Position numbers and translations under genes: made by a program. A DNA stretch of 64,000 nucleotides. It comes from Guptibacillus hwajinpoensis. Its GTDB lineage: Bacteria > Bacillota > Bacilli > Bacillales > Guptibacillaceae. Below, one piece after another: positions 41,005-49,001 of the stretch (its first letter is position 1; the number at the start of each line of letters is the position of its first letter). Under the pieces are notes generated by a model, which saw nothing but the letters and a program-made list of their open reading frames with translations, made no database searches and was not told the origin of the DNA. The stretch lies in NCBI RefSeq assembly GCF_029277305.1, contig NZ_CP119526.1, one strand, 5' to 3'.

Positions 41005-41889
41005 TTAATTAGATGTTTGTAGCTCTCTTTTCTCAAATTTTGCTTCACGGTTATTTCGCATGAACATATAAAATGAGGCAGAGAAAATGATCACGTATCC
41101 GAGAATGCTCCATGCATCTGGTATTTGTCCGAACAATACGATGCTAATCAACGCTGAATACACAACGGTTGAATAGAAGAAGATCGAAATTTCACGAGCA
41201 GGTGCAAATTTGTAAGCAATCGTTAATCCGAATTGTCCAAGAGTTGCAAATACACCGGCTAAGAGTAAGTAAATGAGCTGACGCGTTTCCATTGGCTCAT
41301 AGAACATAATCACAAATGGTAAGAGAACAACAGTTGAAAAAAACGAGAAATAGAAAACAACTGTATAGAATTTCTCTCGCTGTCCAAGTACTCTTAGAAC
41401 GGTATAAGCTCCAGCTGCGAAAATAGCGGACAATAGCCCAGAAATATATGGTATGGTTTCCACAGAGAACTGTGGTTTAATGATTAACAATGTGCCGATA
41501 AAGGCAATGATAATGGCGCTAATCTGAAAGCGCTTGGCTTTTTCTTTTAAAAAGATGGCTGAGAAAATAATAAGCAAAAACGGGCTAAGCTTGTTTAACA
41601 TGTCGGCATCTGACAGTACTAGATGGTCTATTGCATAGAAGTAAAAAATAATTCCTAACGTCCCAAGCGCTGACCTTAGAAGTAAGAACTTTTGGTTCTC
41701 TTTTTTACCGAAAAGCCGTTCTTTGTAATACATAACGAAGCCGAATGAAATAATGGCTGAGACGGCATTTCGAAACATCGTTTTTTGAATGGTCGGCACA
41801 TCACCTGAAAGTTTTACGAACGCTGCCATCATCGCGAAGCCAAAAGATGATATTAGCAGCAGTATAATTCCTTTATTACGATCGCTCAT
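41005..41889 (-). CDS. DMT-superfamily (EamA) transporter
   Basis: The 294-residue protein has ten predicted helices in two EamA repeats; LSPFLLIIFSAIFLKEKAK and the FGQIPDAWSILGYVIIF ends are typical. The ATG at 41889 follows AGGAGG at 6 nt; an in-frame codon at 41913 has no such site. The substrate is unknown. It is a single-gene unit, unrelated in sequence detail to the DMT protein at 24449. Confidence 0.84.
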   Translation of the reverse strand: MSDRNKGIILLLISSFGFAMMAAFVKLSGDVPTIQKTMFRNAVSAIISFGFVMYYKERLFGKKENQKFLLLRSALGTLGIIFYFYAIDHLVLSDADMLNKLSPFLLIIFSAIFLKEKAKRFQISAIIIAFIGTLLIIKPQFSVETIPYISGLLSAIFAAGAYTVLRVLGQREKFYTVVFYFSFFSTVVLLPFVIMFYEPMETRQLIYLLLAGVFATLGQFGLTIAYKFAPAREISIFFYSTVVYSALISIVLFGQIPDAWSILGYVIIFSASFYMFMRNNREAKFEKRELQTSN

Positions 41890-42046
41890 TATATTCCTCC
41901 TGTAAACATTCACAAATCACTTCTATCACTTTACTGTAAAGCGATCCTACTTTTCAACTACCAGACTTATTGTCCTAATCGTCACAACATTGATAAATTC
42001 GAGAAAAGCTTGGTATAGTAGGAAATAAAGAAAAGAGGCCGATTGC

Positions 42047-42502
42047 ATGATTAAACTATTAAATCATCAAAACGCAGATACAGCTAAACAAATTTTAAAT
42101 GTTCAACTTCCCGCTTATCGTAAAGAAGCAGAGATCATTAATTTTGACGGTATTCCTCAATTGAGTGAGACGGTTGCCTCAATCCAAATGAGCGATGAAA
42201 CATTTATTGGCTGTTATAGGGACGGGGAGGTAGCAGGTGTTCTATCATTTGAACACATAAAAGGTACCATTAGAATTTGCAGACTCGTTGTACATCCGGA
42301 TTATTTTCGGATGGGGGTCGCAAAAGAGATAATGGAGTATCTCCTTGTTACGAACGATAAAGATTTTGTAGTGAGTACCGGTGCCGATAATGTTCCTGCA
42401 GTGAAATTCTATGAGAAATTCGGCTTTCAAGAGGCCGAGAGATCGGAACCAGTTAAAGGTGTTTTTCTTACTCACATGAAAAAAGAAGCAAAGATCGGTT
42501 AG
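42047..42502 (+). CDS. GNAT-family N-acetyltransferase
   Basis: The 151-residue protein has the GNAT acetyl-CoA loop VHPDYFRMGVAKEIMEYL and the motif NVPAVKFYEKFGFQEAE. The first 45 residues (ADTAKQILNVQLPAYRKEAEI) match a subgroup common in Bacillus. The acceptor is unknown. It starts at ATG with GAGG about 8 nt upstream. It lies 60 nt before the DUF368 gene and may be cotranscribed. Confidence 0.8.
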   Translation: MIKLLNHQNADTAKQILNVQLPAYRKEAEIINFDGIPQLSETVASIQMSDETFIGCYRDGEVAGVLSFEHIKGTIRICRLVVHPDYFRMGVAKEIMEYLLVTNDKDFVVSTGADNVPAVKFYEKFGFQEAERSEPVKGVFLTHMKKEAKIG

Positions 42503-42562
42503 TGACATGCTTCGTTTGGGTAATGTGTGTAGTAGAAGCATAGGAAAAGGAGAAAGACTGAC

Positions 42563-43396
42563 ATGTTTGTGTGGCGAAATATATATAGAGGCTTATTAAT
42601 GGGTGTTAGCGATTTAATTCCAGGCGTAAGCGGAGGAACAATTGCAATGGTGCTCGGGATCTACAGAAGATTAATAAGTGGAATTAATGGATTAATGAGC
42701 AAGAAGTGGAAGAAAGAATTAGGATTTTTCATTCCTCTTCTAATAGGTGTTGGACTTGCTTTACTTCTTGTTAGTCAGTTAATGGAGAAACTTCTTAACG
42801 ATTATCCACAACCGACTTTCTTTTTCTTTATTGGTTTAATTATTGGGGTTGTACCTTTTTTACTAAGAAAGGTAGAATACAAGAAAACGTTTGAACCTGT
42901 TCACTATGGATTGTTACTTTTAGCAGCTGTGCTAATTGCTTCAACTTTGTTCCTAAAAGGAGAGGGCTCTGGAGAAATAATGAAATCGTTAAGCACGATG
43001 GATTACGTTACTCTATTCTTTTCAGGGTGGCTTGCCAGCACAGCGATGATTCTACCAGGGGTAAGTGGCTCATTCGTGCTGTTGCTTCTAGGATCTTACC
43101 AAACTGTTATTCATGGTCTCTCGTCTTTTCAAATCCCTCTTCTCCTTACAGTAGGAGCAGGAATAATTATTGGACTAAGTTTAACCGGTAAGCTAATTTC
43201 CCTGTTATTAAAAAAATATACGGTTGCTACCTATTCCGTTATGATCGGATTAGTCATCGGATCAGTTGTCGTACTGTATCCGGGCTTTAAGTCTGATATC
43301 ATGCTTGGAATAGCAAGTGTAGTAACGCTACTTCTAGGACTCGGAGCAGCCTTTATTCTAGGTAAAATCGAGCATAAGCAAGGAAATACAGACTAA
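42563..43396 (+). CDS. DUF368 membrane protein, probable polyprenyl-phosphate transporter
   Basis: The 277-residue protein has eight to nine membrane helices and two inverted copies of the DUF368 hallmark: SDLIPGVSGGTIAMVLG (near the N-terminus) and AMILPGVSGSFVLLLLG (about residue 160). DUF368 proteins (PopT) have been shown to recycle undecaprenyl phosphate across the membrane, the same task as some DedA proteins; a DedA gene lies at 29605. The start is ATG behind AAAGGAG. It is followed by a bidirectional terminator. Confidence 0.85.
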   Translation: MFVWRNIYRGLLMGVSDLIPGVSGGTIAMVLGIYRRLISGINGLMSKKWKKELGFFIPLLIGVGLALLLVSQLMEKLLNDYPQPTFFFFIGLIIGVVPFLLRKVEYKKTFEPVHYGLLLLAAVLIASTLFLKGEGSGEIMKSLSTMDYVTLFFSGWLASTAMILPGVSGSFVLLLLGSYQTVIHGLSSFQIPLLLTVGAGIIIGLSLTGKLISLLLKKYTVATYSVMIGLVIGSVVVLYPGFKSDIMLGIASVVTLLLGLGAAFILGKIEHKQGNTD

Positions 43397-43398
43397 TG

Positions 43399-43432
43399 CA
43401 AAAACCCACAGAAATGTTCTGTGGGTTTTTTA
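43399..43432. terminator. Bidirectional intrinsic terminator
   Basis: AAAAACCCACAGAA pairs with TTCTGTGGGTTTTTT around ATG, between the convergent DUF368 gene and sulfolipid operon. Confidence 0.9.
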
Positions 43433-43879
43433 ATCATGCTTTTGTTTCGTTCGTGGAAAGACCAGGTGTTTCATCATGAAAAAGCTAGAAGCTGAAGAGA
43501 GTAGCATGGCGAGTCCTTTTGAAATGTTACGTTCAATGTACCGTGGGAATGTTAGCCATTCAAAAATAAGAAGGGCACCATAAAAAACAAGGTTACTGAT
43601 GCCAAGCGCGATGATTGCTTGTACGAGAAATAAGAGCACCTGTTTTCGATCATGGATAGCTTTTGAGGGGAATGTTAACTTTGCATTCCAAAAGTAACTG
43701 TTCGTAATTGCTAGCGTATATGCAATTGTATTGTAGACAATAAGCTGGATTCGATCATCCGTTGGAAAGAAAAGCATGAGTAGATTCAGTGCGCCGATGT
43801 CGACTAAAGCGTTCATGACACCGATCGCACTGAAACTCATAACTTGTTTTGAACCCTTGCCAATTCCCGATTGCTTCAT
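43430..43879 (-). CDS. GtrA-family membrane protein
   Basis: The 149-residue protein has four membrane helices and the GtrA motif FWNAKLTFP and the first-helix pattern FSAIGVMNALVDIGALN. GtrA proteins are thought to move lipid-linked sugars or assist glycosyl transfer in the membrane. It is the last gene of an operon with an SqdX-type glycosyltransferase (16 nt gap) and UDP-sulfoquinovose synthase, suggesting a role in placing the sulfolipid or another glycan across the membrane. That link is inference. Confidence 0.8.
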   Translation of the reverse strand: MKQSGIGKGSKQVMSFSAIGVMNALVDIGALNLLMLFFPTDDRIQLIVYNTIAYTLAITNSYFWNAKLTFPSKAIHDRKQVLLFLVQAIIALGISNLVFYGALLIFEWLTFPRYIERNISKGLAMLLSSASSFFMMKHLVFPRTKQKHD

Positions 43880-43895
43880 AAACTCAACCTTCTAT

Positions 43896-45038
43896 CTATT
43901 GGATCGCCTGCTGTTCGTCATTTTGCTTGAGCTCAATGGCTGATTCGTAGAAATCTAGAAGCTGTTGTGCTGGACCTCTCCATCCATAGTCCCTTGAATG
44001 AGCAAATGCTTCTTTGGACATTTTCTCTAATAGTCCAAACTCATCAAGGCGGTTAACTACCTCCGTCAGATTTCCATTTGGACCAGAACGATAGAGAAGA
44101 CCAGTGGACCCATCTTCGACTTGTTCGTTCGTTGGTCCAGACTTAGCGGCAATAACTGGTAGTCCACTCGCCATGGCTTCTAGAATGACAAGACCTAATG
44201 TCTCAGTAGTTGATGGGAACATGAAAGCATCAGACGAAGCGTAGGCTTGATCTAATTCTTCACCATGAAGAAAACCAGTGAACGTCACATTGTTAAGATG
44301 TGCAAAGTTCTTCTCCAGTTCTTCTCTGTAAGGACCATCTCCAACGATGGCAAGATGGGCATCGGGCTTTTGCTCAAGCATAGGAATTAGTGAATCAATT
44401 TCCTTTTCGAAGGCGAGTCGCCCTACAAAAAGTAGCAGTGTTTTATCGGGATTCCCATTCGTAAGACGCTGTCGCATTTTTTCGTTACGGTGCTCTGGAT
44501 TGAATCGGTCTGTATCAACGCCGCGTTTCCAAAGATGCACGTTATAGAAGTTTTGTTCTTCCAATTCTTCTAGAATCGCCTGAGACGTGCATAAATTAAT
44601 ATCCGCTTTATTATGCATTCTTCTAAAATGCCACCAGAGCAACGGCTCTGACCATGAAACGTTGTAATAGTTAGCATATTTTGGAACATGCGTGTGATAA
44701 GAAGCAATCAGTGGAACGCCAAGTCTCCTACCGTACTTTATCCCTGAGTAACCCATAAAAGCAGGATTAACCACGTGAACGAGATCTGGATCAAAGTCTT
44801 CAAGATACGTTTTAATTGAACGTGTAGGCATTCCGAATTTGCGATGTTTATAAAAGATGAATGTACGAGGTTGAACACCATCAAACCGAATATTCCGATA
44901 GCTGCGAACTCCTAAATCTGGTGCAATAACCTGGATGTCGTGTCCTTGATCAAGTAAGTAATCGATCGAGGCGCGAAGGCGGGTAACTACACCATCAGTT
45001 GAAGGTAGGAATGTTTCTGTTACGATGGATATTTTCAT
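43896..45038 (-). CDS. sqdX: GT4 glycosyltransferase, probable sulfoquinovosyl transferase SqdX
   Basis: The 380-residue GT-B fold enzyme matches SqdX/MgdA-like GT4 proteins. The N-terminal FLPSTDGVVTRLRASIDYL is the acceptor loop, with YHTHVPKYANYY; the C-terminal donor site is VGRLAFEKEIDSL and STTETLGLVILEAMASGLPVIA (EX7E). The predicted reaction is transfer of sulfoquinovose from UDP-sulfoquinovose to diacylglycerol at the inner leaflet, supported by the UDP-sulfoquinovose synthase gene 30 nt upstream. An ordinary glycolipid synthase is the alternative. The start follows GAGGTG. Confidence 0.78.
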   Translation of the reverse strand: MKISIVTETFLPSTDGVVTRLRASIDYLLDQGHDIQVIAPDLGVRSYRNIRFDGVQPRTFIFYKHRKFGMPTRSIKTYLEDFDPDLVHVVNPAFMGYSGIKYGRRLGVPLIASYHTHVPKYANYYNVSWSEPLLWWHFRRMHNKADINLCTSQAILEELEEQNFYNVHLWKRGVDTDRFNPEHRNEKMRQRLTNGNPDKTLLLFVGRLAFEKEIDSLIPMLEQKPDAHLAIVGDGPYREELEKNFAHLNNVTFTGFLHGEELDQAYASSDAFMFPSTTETLGLVILEAMASGLPVIAAKSGPTNEQVEDGSTGLLYRSGPNGNLTEVVNRLDEFGLLEKMSKEAFAHSRDYGWRGPAQQLLDFYESAIELKQNDEQQAIQ

Positions 45039-45068
45039 ACGAGCACCTCTATTGGTTTTAGCGTCATC

Positions 45069-46217
45069 TTATTTCCAGGTAACGTTTGGAAGGACATTTT
45101 CTTTAAGAACACGATCTTTATACTTCAAAGCGGTATCAAGTGTTCTCGAAATATGATCATCCGTCAATAAAGAAGGTTCTAGACCAAGATCGATTAAACT
45201 GGTGTTAACTGCTTTGTAATAATGTTCTTCCTTCTCAATACGTGGATTTTCTATGTGCTCAATACCGATGTTCAGGCCTTTTGCTTCTGCTACTCTCTGA
45301 ACTTTTTGAGCAAGTTCAAGTACTGAGAATTCTTCTGTAAACTGGTTAAAGACTCTAAATTCGCCTTTGTCAGCAGGATTTTCAGCTGCGATCTCAACGC
45401 ATCGGATCGTATCTTTAATATTTAGGAATGCACGAGTTTGTTTACCAGACCCGTAGACGGTAATATCGTGTCCAATCGCAGCCTGAATAATAAAGCGATT
45501 GAGGGCTGTCCCAAAGACACCGTCATAATCGAGACGATTGATAAGACCTTCATCATATTCATCTTCTTCTGTATGCAGACCATATACAATACCCTGATTT
45601 AAATCAGTTGCACGGATGCCCCAGATTTTACAAGCAAATTGGATATTATGACTATCATGCACTTTTGATAAATGATAGAACGATCCCGGTTGTTTAGGGA
45701 AAGGAAGAACATCTTCGCGTCCTTTATGTTCTATTTTTATGTAACCTTCTTCAATATCTATGTTAGGCTGTCCGTATTCACCCATTGTGCCCAATTTAAT
45801 CAAGTGGCAGTCTGGAGTTACCTCTTTAATGGCGTAAAGAACGTTAAGGTTACCTACTACATTATTGGTTTGTGTGAAGACAGCATGTTCACGGTCAATC
45901 ATAGAATAAGGAGCTGAGCGCTGTTCGGCAAAATGAACAAATGCTTCAGGCTGAACCTGTTTGAAAATTTCTTTGAGGAAATCATAATGCATTAAATCAC
46001 AGTCATATATAGCAATCTTTTTGCCGGTTTTCTCTTCCCATAATTTCACACGCTCTTCAAGGGATAAAATGGGCGTGAGCGAGTTGGAGCGCAGTTCATC
46101 ATCCCATTTTCGGCGAACCATATTATCAACGATCGTTACGTCGTGGCCCTGTTTTGATAAATAAAGTGCTGTTGGCCACCCACAGAAACCATCTCCGCCT
46201 GCAACAATAATTCTCAT
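45069..46217 (-). CDS. sqdB: UDP-sulfoquinovose synthase SqdB/SQD1
   Basis: This enzyme forms UDP-sulfoquinovose from UDP-glucose and sulfite. The 382-residue extended SDR matches SQD1 throughout: the NAD motif GGDGFCGWPTALYLS, the FAEQRSAPYSMID and LGTMGEYG motifs (T144, M145, E147), SFYHLSKVHDSH with Y181/K185, then IRATDLNQGIVYG and NPRIEKEEHYY. These motifs distinguish it from UDP-glucose epimerases. The ATG at 46217 has GGAGGT 7 nt upstream. It is the first gene of sqdB-sqdX-gtrA. The sulfite source is not in the window. Confidence 0.9.
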   Translation of the reverse strand: MRIIVAGGDGFCGWPTALYLSKQGHDVTIVDNMVRRKWDDELRSNSLTPILSLEERVKLWEEKTGKKIAIYDCDLMHYDFLKEIFKQVQPEAFVHFAEQRSAPYSMIDREHAVFTQTNNVVGNLNVLYAIKEVTPDCHLIKLGTMGEYGQPNIDIEEGYIKIEHKGREDVLPFPKQPGSFYHLSKVHDSHNIQFACKIWGIRATDLNQGIVYGLHTEEDEYDEGLINRLDYDGVFGTALNRFIIQAAIGHDITVYGSGKQTRAFLNIKDTIRCVEIAAENPADKGEFRVFNQFTEEFSVLELAQKVQRVAEAKGLNIGIEHIENPRIEKEEHYYKAVNTSLIDLGLEPSLLTDDHISRTLDTALKYKDRVLKENVLPNVTWK

Positions 46218-46663
46218 AGATCTTACCTCCATCAAATGGTCGATTTAGTTGTGGAAATGCTTGCTTATCAAGTATTTACGATAGCATTCATCAAGGTTTC
46301 ATTCAACTTAGGACATCTAATTTACGAAATCTTTAGATGAATCAATGAATGGGTAATTCCCTAATTGAAAAGTGTCTACACATTTAAGTTTGCCTGAAAC
46401 AAGCGATAAAAACAATTTATAAATTCGGAAAATTGGAATTAATGTCTCTTTTATTATGGTAAGATGGAAGCAATGAATCAAAAAATAAGTAGATAATGTA
46501 TATATGAATTTTAAACGTACCCTACATAACTTCCCCTCCAATGAATGTAACAATTCCAATTGCCTAATAAGAGAGTCATGCGATAAATGGAGGAAAAGGA
46601 GTGATAGACCCTATGTAACTCACCTACCCTTAAAAAATGAAAGAATATCAAAAAGGGGTAGTT
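46218..46663. other. Divergent intergenic region of sulfolipid operon and MFS gene
   Basis: About 450 nt without a convincing gene. On the sqd side (reverse strand) TTGAAT, 17 nt, TATCGT is a possible promoter. On the MFS side there are several purine-rich ribosome-binding-like sites (GGAGGAAAAGGAG near 46589) followed only by very short frames (e.g. an ATG-TAA pair near 46614). No strong terminator or known riboswitch was recognised. Confidence 0.45.
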
Positions 46664-47848
46664 ATGATGAGGTTACGTTCGTTTCGTTTTCTGTGGATTG
46701 GTCAAGCGTGCGCCAATACGGGGGACGTTCTTTATATTGTTGCGTTAATCGCAATTCTTTATCAATCAACAGAATCCGCTCTCTATTTATCACTTTTGCC
46801 TTTCACGATAACCTTAGCACGGTTTATCAGTGGAATGGGTGCACCACTCATGTTGAGTCATTTCGCCTTAAAAGGAATGTTGGTCTGGTCTCAAGGATTA
46901 AAAACAATCGTTTTAGGTATCCTTGGTGCTTCTTTTTTACTGTATGTACCAGAACTAGAAGTCGTGTTTATGCTCGCATTTATCATTGCTTTTCTTGACG
47001 GTTGGGCAGCACCTGCTCGAAATGCCATGCTACCTATGATTGTGAAAGAATCAGAGCTTACACAAGCAAATAGCTTTGTAGCAGTAGTTGATCAGTCGAT
47101 CCAATTTGGAGGGTGGGCTGTTGGAGGCATCATTGTTGCCTTCACTTCTGGCTCATTTGTGATTTGGCTTACCTTTGGCCTATACTGCATTTCAACATTC
47201 ATAATGGCAATGATTGAAAATGCGATCAAAGATCAGAAAAGGAAGAGAAAAATTCCGCTATTAAGCGGCTGGCAAACCATCTGGAAGCATCCAATTTTGC
47301 GAACGGTTCACATCATGATTTTTCTAGAATCGATCGCAAACGTCGTTTGGATTGCTGCAATTCTTTATATCTTTGTGAGTGATGTTCTTCAGAAATCAGA
47401 AGCTTGGTGGGGCTACCTAAATGCAAGTTTCTTTTTTGGATTAATTGCTGGAGGGCTCATTGTGTCGAAGTATACAAGGCTGTTTGAAAAGCACATGAAA
47501 TTGATTCTACTTACCACATCATTCGTTGTAAGTGGAGTGACCATGTTATTCGGTTCCATTCAAATTGCTTTACTAGCCCTAGCCCTTACGCTGGTTTCAG
47601 GTATAGTAGAGCAAGTGAAGTCGATCGCAATCGTCACATTTATCCAAAAGTCCTGTCCAAAAGATGCTCTACCGGAAGTATTTAGTGCTCAAAGTGCATT
47701 GATTTCAATAACCTTCGGGTGCGGGACGCTACTTGTTGGTTTCCTTGCAGAAGTTGTTAGTATTCCGTTTGTCTTTGCATTCTCAGGAATTTTACTTCTC
47801 AGTTCTGCTCTTTATATGTGGAAATACCATCGACATTTTCAACTGTAA
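46664..47848 (+). CDS. MFS transporter
   Basis: The about 394-residue protein has 11-12 membrane helices and the MFS_3-like pattern (FRFLWIGQACANTGDVLYIVALI, then LPFTITLARFISG, FLDGWAAPARNAMLPMIV). It most resembles drug-efflux-type permeases; the substrate is unknown. Two adjacent ATGs (46664, 46667) follow AAAGGGGTAG; the first is given. It is divergent from the sqd operon but has no evident functional tie to it. Confidence 0.8.
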   Translation: MMRLRSFRFLWIGQACANTGDVLYIVALIAILYQSTESALYLSLLPFTITLARFISGMGAPLMLSHFALKGMLVWSQGLKTIVLGILGASFLLYVPELEVVFMLAFIIAFLDGWAAPARNAMLPMIVKESELTQANSFVAVVDQSIQFGGWAVGGIIVAFTSGSFVIWLTFGLYCISTFIMAMIENAIKDQKRKRKIPLLSGWQTIWKHPILRTVHIMIFLESIANVVWIAAILYIFVSDVLQKSEAWWGYLNASFFFGLIAGGLIVSKYTRLFEKHMKLILLTTSFVVSGVTMLFGSIQIALLALALTLVSGIVEQVKSIAIVTFIQKSCPKDALPEVFSAQSALISITFGCGTLLVGFLAEVVSIPFVFAFSGILLLSSALYMWKYHRHFQL

Positions 47849-47857
47849 GATGTAAGT

Positions 47858-47886
47858 AACAGCCCGAGCGTCGCGTTCGGGCTGTT
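47858..47886. terminator. Hairpin between convergent genes
   Basis: AACAGCCCGA and TCGGGCTGTT form a 10-bp stem. T runs are poor on both strands, so termination may be modest. Confidence 0.6.
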
Positions 47887-47898
47887 AAAGTTGTCTTC

Positions 47899-48102
47899 TC
47901 ATCGGTCTCGATCTTTATTCCCTGTTACATCAATCGCAGCCATACTATTCCCAAGATAGCTTGTAGGTGTAGAATCATTTTTTTGTTGGTTAGAATAAAA
48001 TGCTTCATTCACTTTCTCATCACTATTTTTTTGTTCATCACCTTTGTAGAATTGCTCGTTAATGCTGAGATTCGCTTGTTTCGTTTCTTCCTTGCTATCC
48101 AT
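47899..48102 (-). CDS. Small acidic protein with internal repeat, unknown function
   Basis: The 67-residue protein starts MDSKEETKQANLS behind AAAGGAGG at 7 nt; in-frame upstream codons lack such a site. It contains two copies of a short motif (INEQFYKGDEQKN and VNEAFYSNQQKN). It is hydrophilic and probably unstructured, like several small Bacillus stress- or spore-associated proteins, but I cannot assign the family. It is divergent from the gene at 48274. Confidence 0.6.
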   Translation of the reverse strand: MDSKEETKQANLSINEQFYKGDEQKNSDEKVNEAFYSNQQKNDSTPTSYLGNSMAAIDVTGNKDRDR

Positions 48103-48168
48103 GCTGTTTCCTCCTTTGTAAAAAGATATAAGCATAGCATGTGCTCATCATCTTTGTTTCATTATGAA

Positions 48169-48185
48169 GAAACAGAATCTGTTTC
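48169..48185. promoter_or_regulatory. Palindrome between two divergent small genes
   Basis: GAAACAGA A TCTGTTTC is a perfect 8-bp dyad with a 1-nt centre, in the shared upstream region of the genes at 48102 and 48274. It may be an operator. The binding protein is unknown. Confidence 0.45.
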
Positions 48186-48273
48186 GCACACTACTAAATG
48201 CTCCAATAATGATTAGAAGAGGACGGAATCGGGAAACCATCCTTTGTGAGATCATAAAAAGGAGTTGAGTGAC

Positions 48274-48624
48274 ATGAGTAAATCATTACAAGCCTATTTC
48301 AAAACAGAGAACGATGCTGAAAGCGCAAAAGCTGATTTGCAGACTTACTCAGTAAGTCAATTGTCAGTTGAACATATTCCAGAAGATCAAAAACTTAGCT
48401 TGGATATTCCATATCCTGGGCAAGGTCCTGGCACACCTGCTGGAGCAAACAATGATCTGTTTTTCTCTAATGAAACGCCAACAGGCAAGCAAGAAGAGAA
48501 CGCAGACCCTGCTGAACAAGCTGATAAAGAATTTCGGTATCTTCTAGCTTTCAAAACAGACCAAAGTGATGATACGGATCTAAGAGAAATTGTCTCTAAG
48601 CATAACGGAGCAATGGAGAAATAG
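48274..48624 (+). CDS. Small acidic protein, possible stress protein
   Basis: The 116-residue protein starts MSKSLQAYFKTENDAESAKADLQ, a ferredoxin-like beginning resembling YflT-type general stress domains. A proline/glycine-rich linker (YPGQGPGTPAGANND) and an acidic end follow. ATG 48274 has AAGGAG 9 nt upstream; an in-frame TTG at 48265 lies within the spacing. It is followed by a strong terminator. Function unknown. Confidence 0.6.
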   Translation: MSKSLQAYFKTENDAESAKADLQTYSVSQLSVEHIPEDQKLSLDIPYPGQGPGTPAGANNDLFFSNETPTGKQEENADPAEQADKEFRYLLAFKTDQSDDTDLREIVSKHNGAMEK

Positions 48625-48633
48625 AGAAAGAAG

Positions 48634-48665
48634 AACTGCGCAACTATAGTTTGCGCAGTTTTTTA
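48634..48665 (+). terminator. Intrinsic terminator
   Basis: AACTGCGCAA pairs with TTGCGCAGTT around ACTATAG, followed by TTTT. Confidence 0.88.
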
Positions 48666-48673
48666 ATTGAAGT

Positions 48674-48703
48674 ATGGGGGTCAGGCTCGAGCCTGACCCC
48701 CAT
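48674..48703. repeat. Perfect 30-bp palindrome (REP-like element)
   Basis: The left arm ATGGGGGTCAGGCTC is followed directly by its exact complement GAGCCTGACCCCCAT with no spacer. It is GC-rich unlike its surroundings and is separate from the terminator 10 nt upstream. A related shorter, imperfect dyad (GGTGACAGGCACC) sits at about 2339-2351. It looks like a mobile hairpin of the REP type. Confidence 0.7.
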
Positions 48704-48901
48704 TCCACTACCTCGTTACCATAAAAAAGTATGAAAGCATCTGTAGTAGGGGACGATGAAACTGATAAGCATCGAAGGAAAGACAGAACGATCATAGTTC
48801 GCTATACTAAGTAAGGAAGCGCATCCGAAGTGGCATAATACATAAAGGTTTGGTTCAATAGGGATGACACAAAACGTTGCGATTTTTAAGCCAATTATCT
48901 T

Positions 48902-48955
48902 TGATTCCTTGTAGGAAAAAAGGTATACTGGCAACTAGATGATAATGATTATAAA
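48902..48955 (+). promoter_or_regulatory. hemH promoter with hybrid Fur/PerR box
   Basis: TTGATT (48902-48907), 17 nt, TATACT (48925-48930) make a strong SigA promoter. TGATAATGATTATAA (48941-48955) lies at the expected transcript start. Its left half equals the B. subtilis Fur box half TGATAAT and its right half equals the PerR half ATTATAA. Repression by Fur, PerR or both is predicted. Confidence 0.78.
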
Positions 48956-49001
48956 AAGATATTCGATGTAATTTATTTTGGAATGAGAGGGGAACACATT
49001 C

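Noticed and set aside
46504..46998. 164-codon forward frame overlapping the MFS gene
   Set aside because: It overlaps the better supported MFS start in another frame and shows no membrane or domain pattern.
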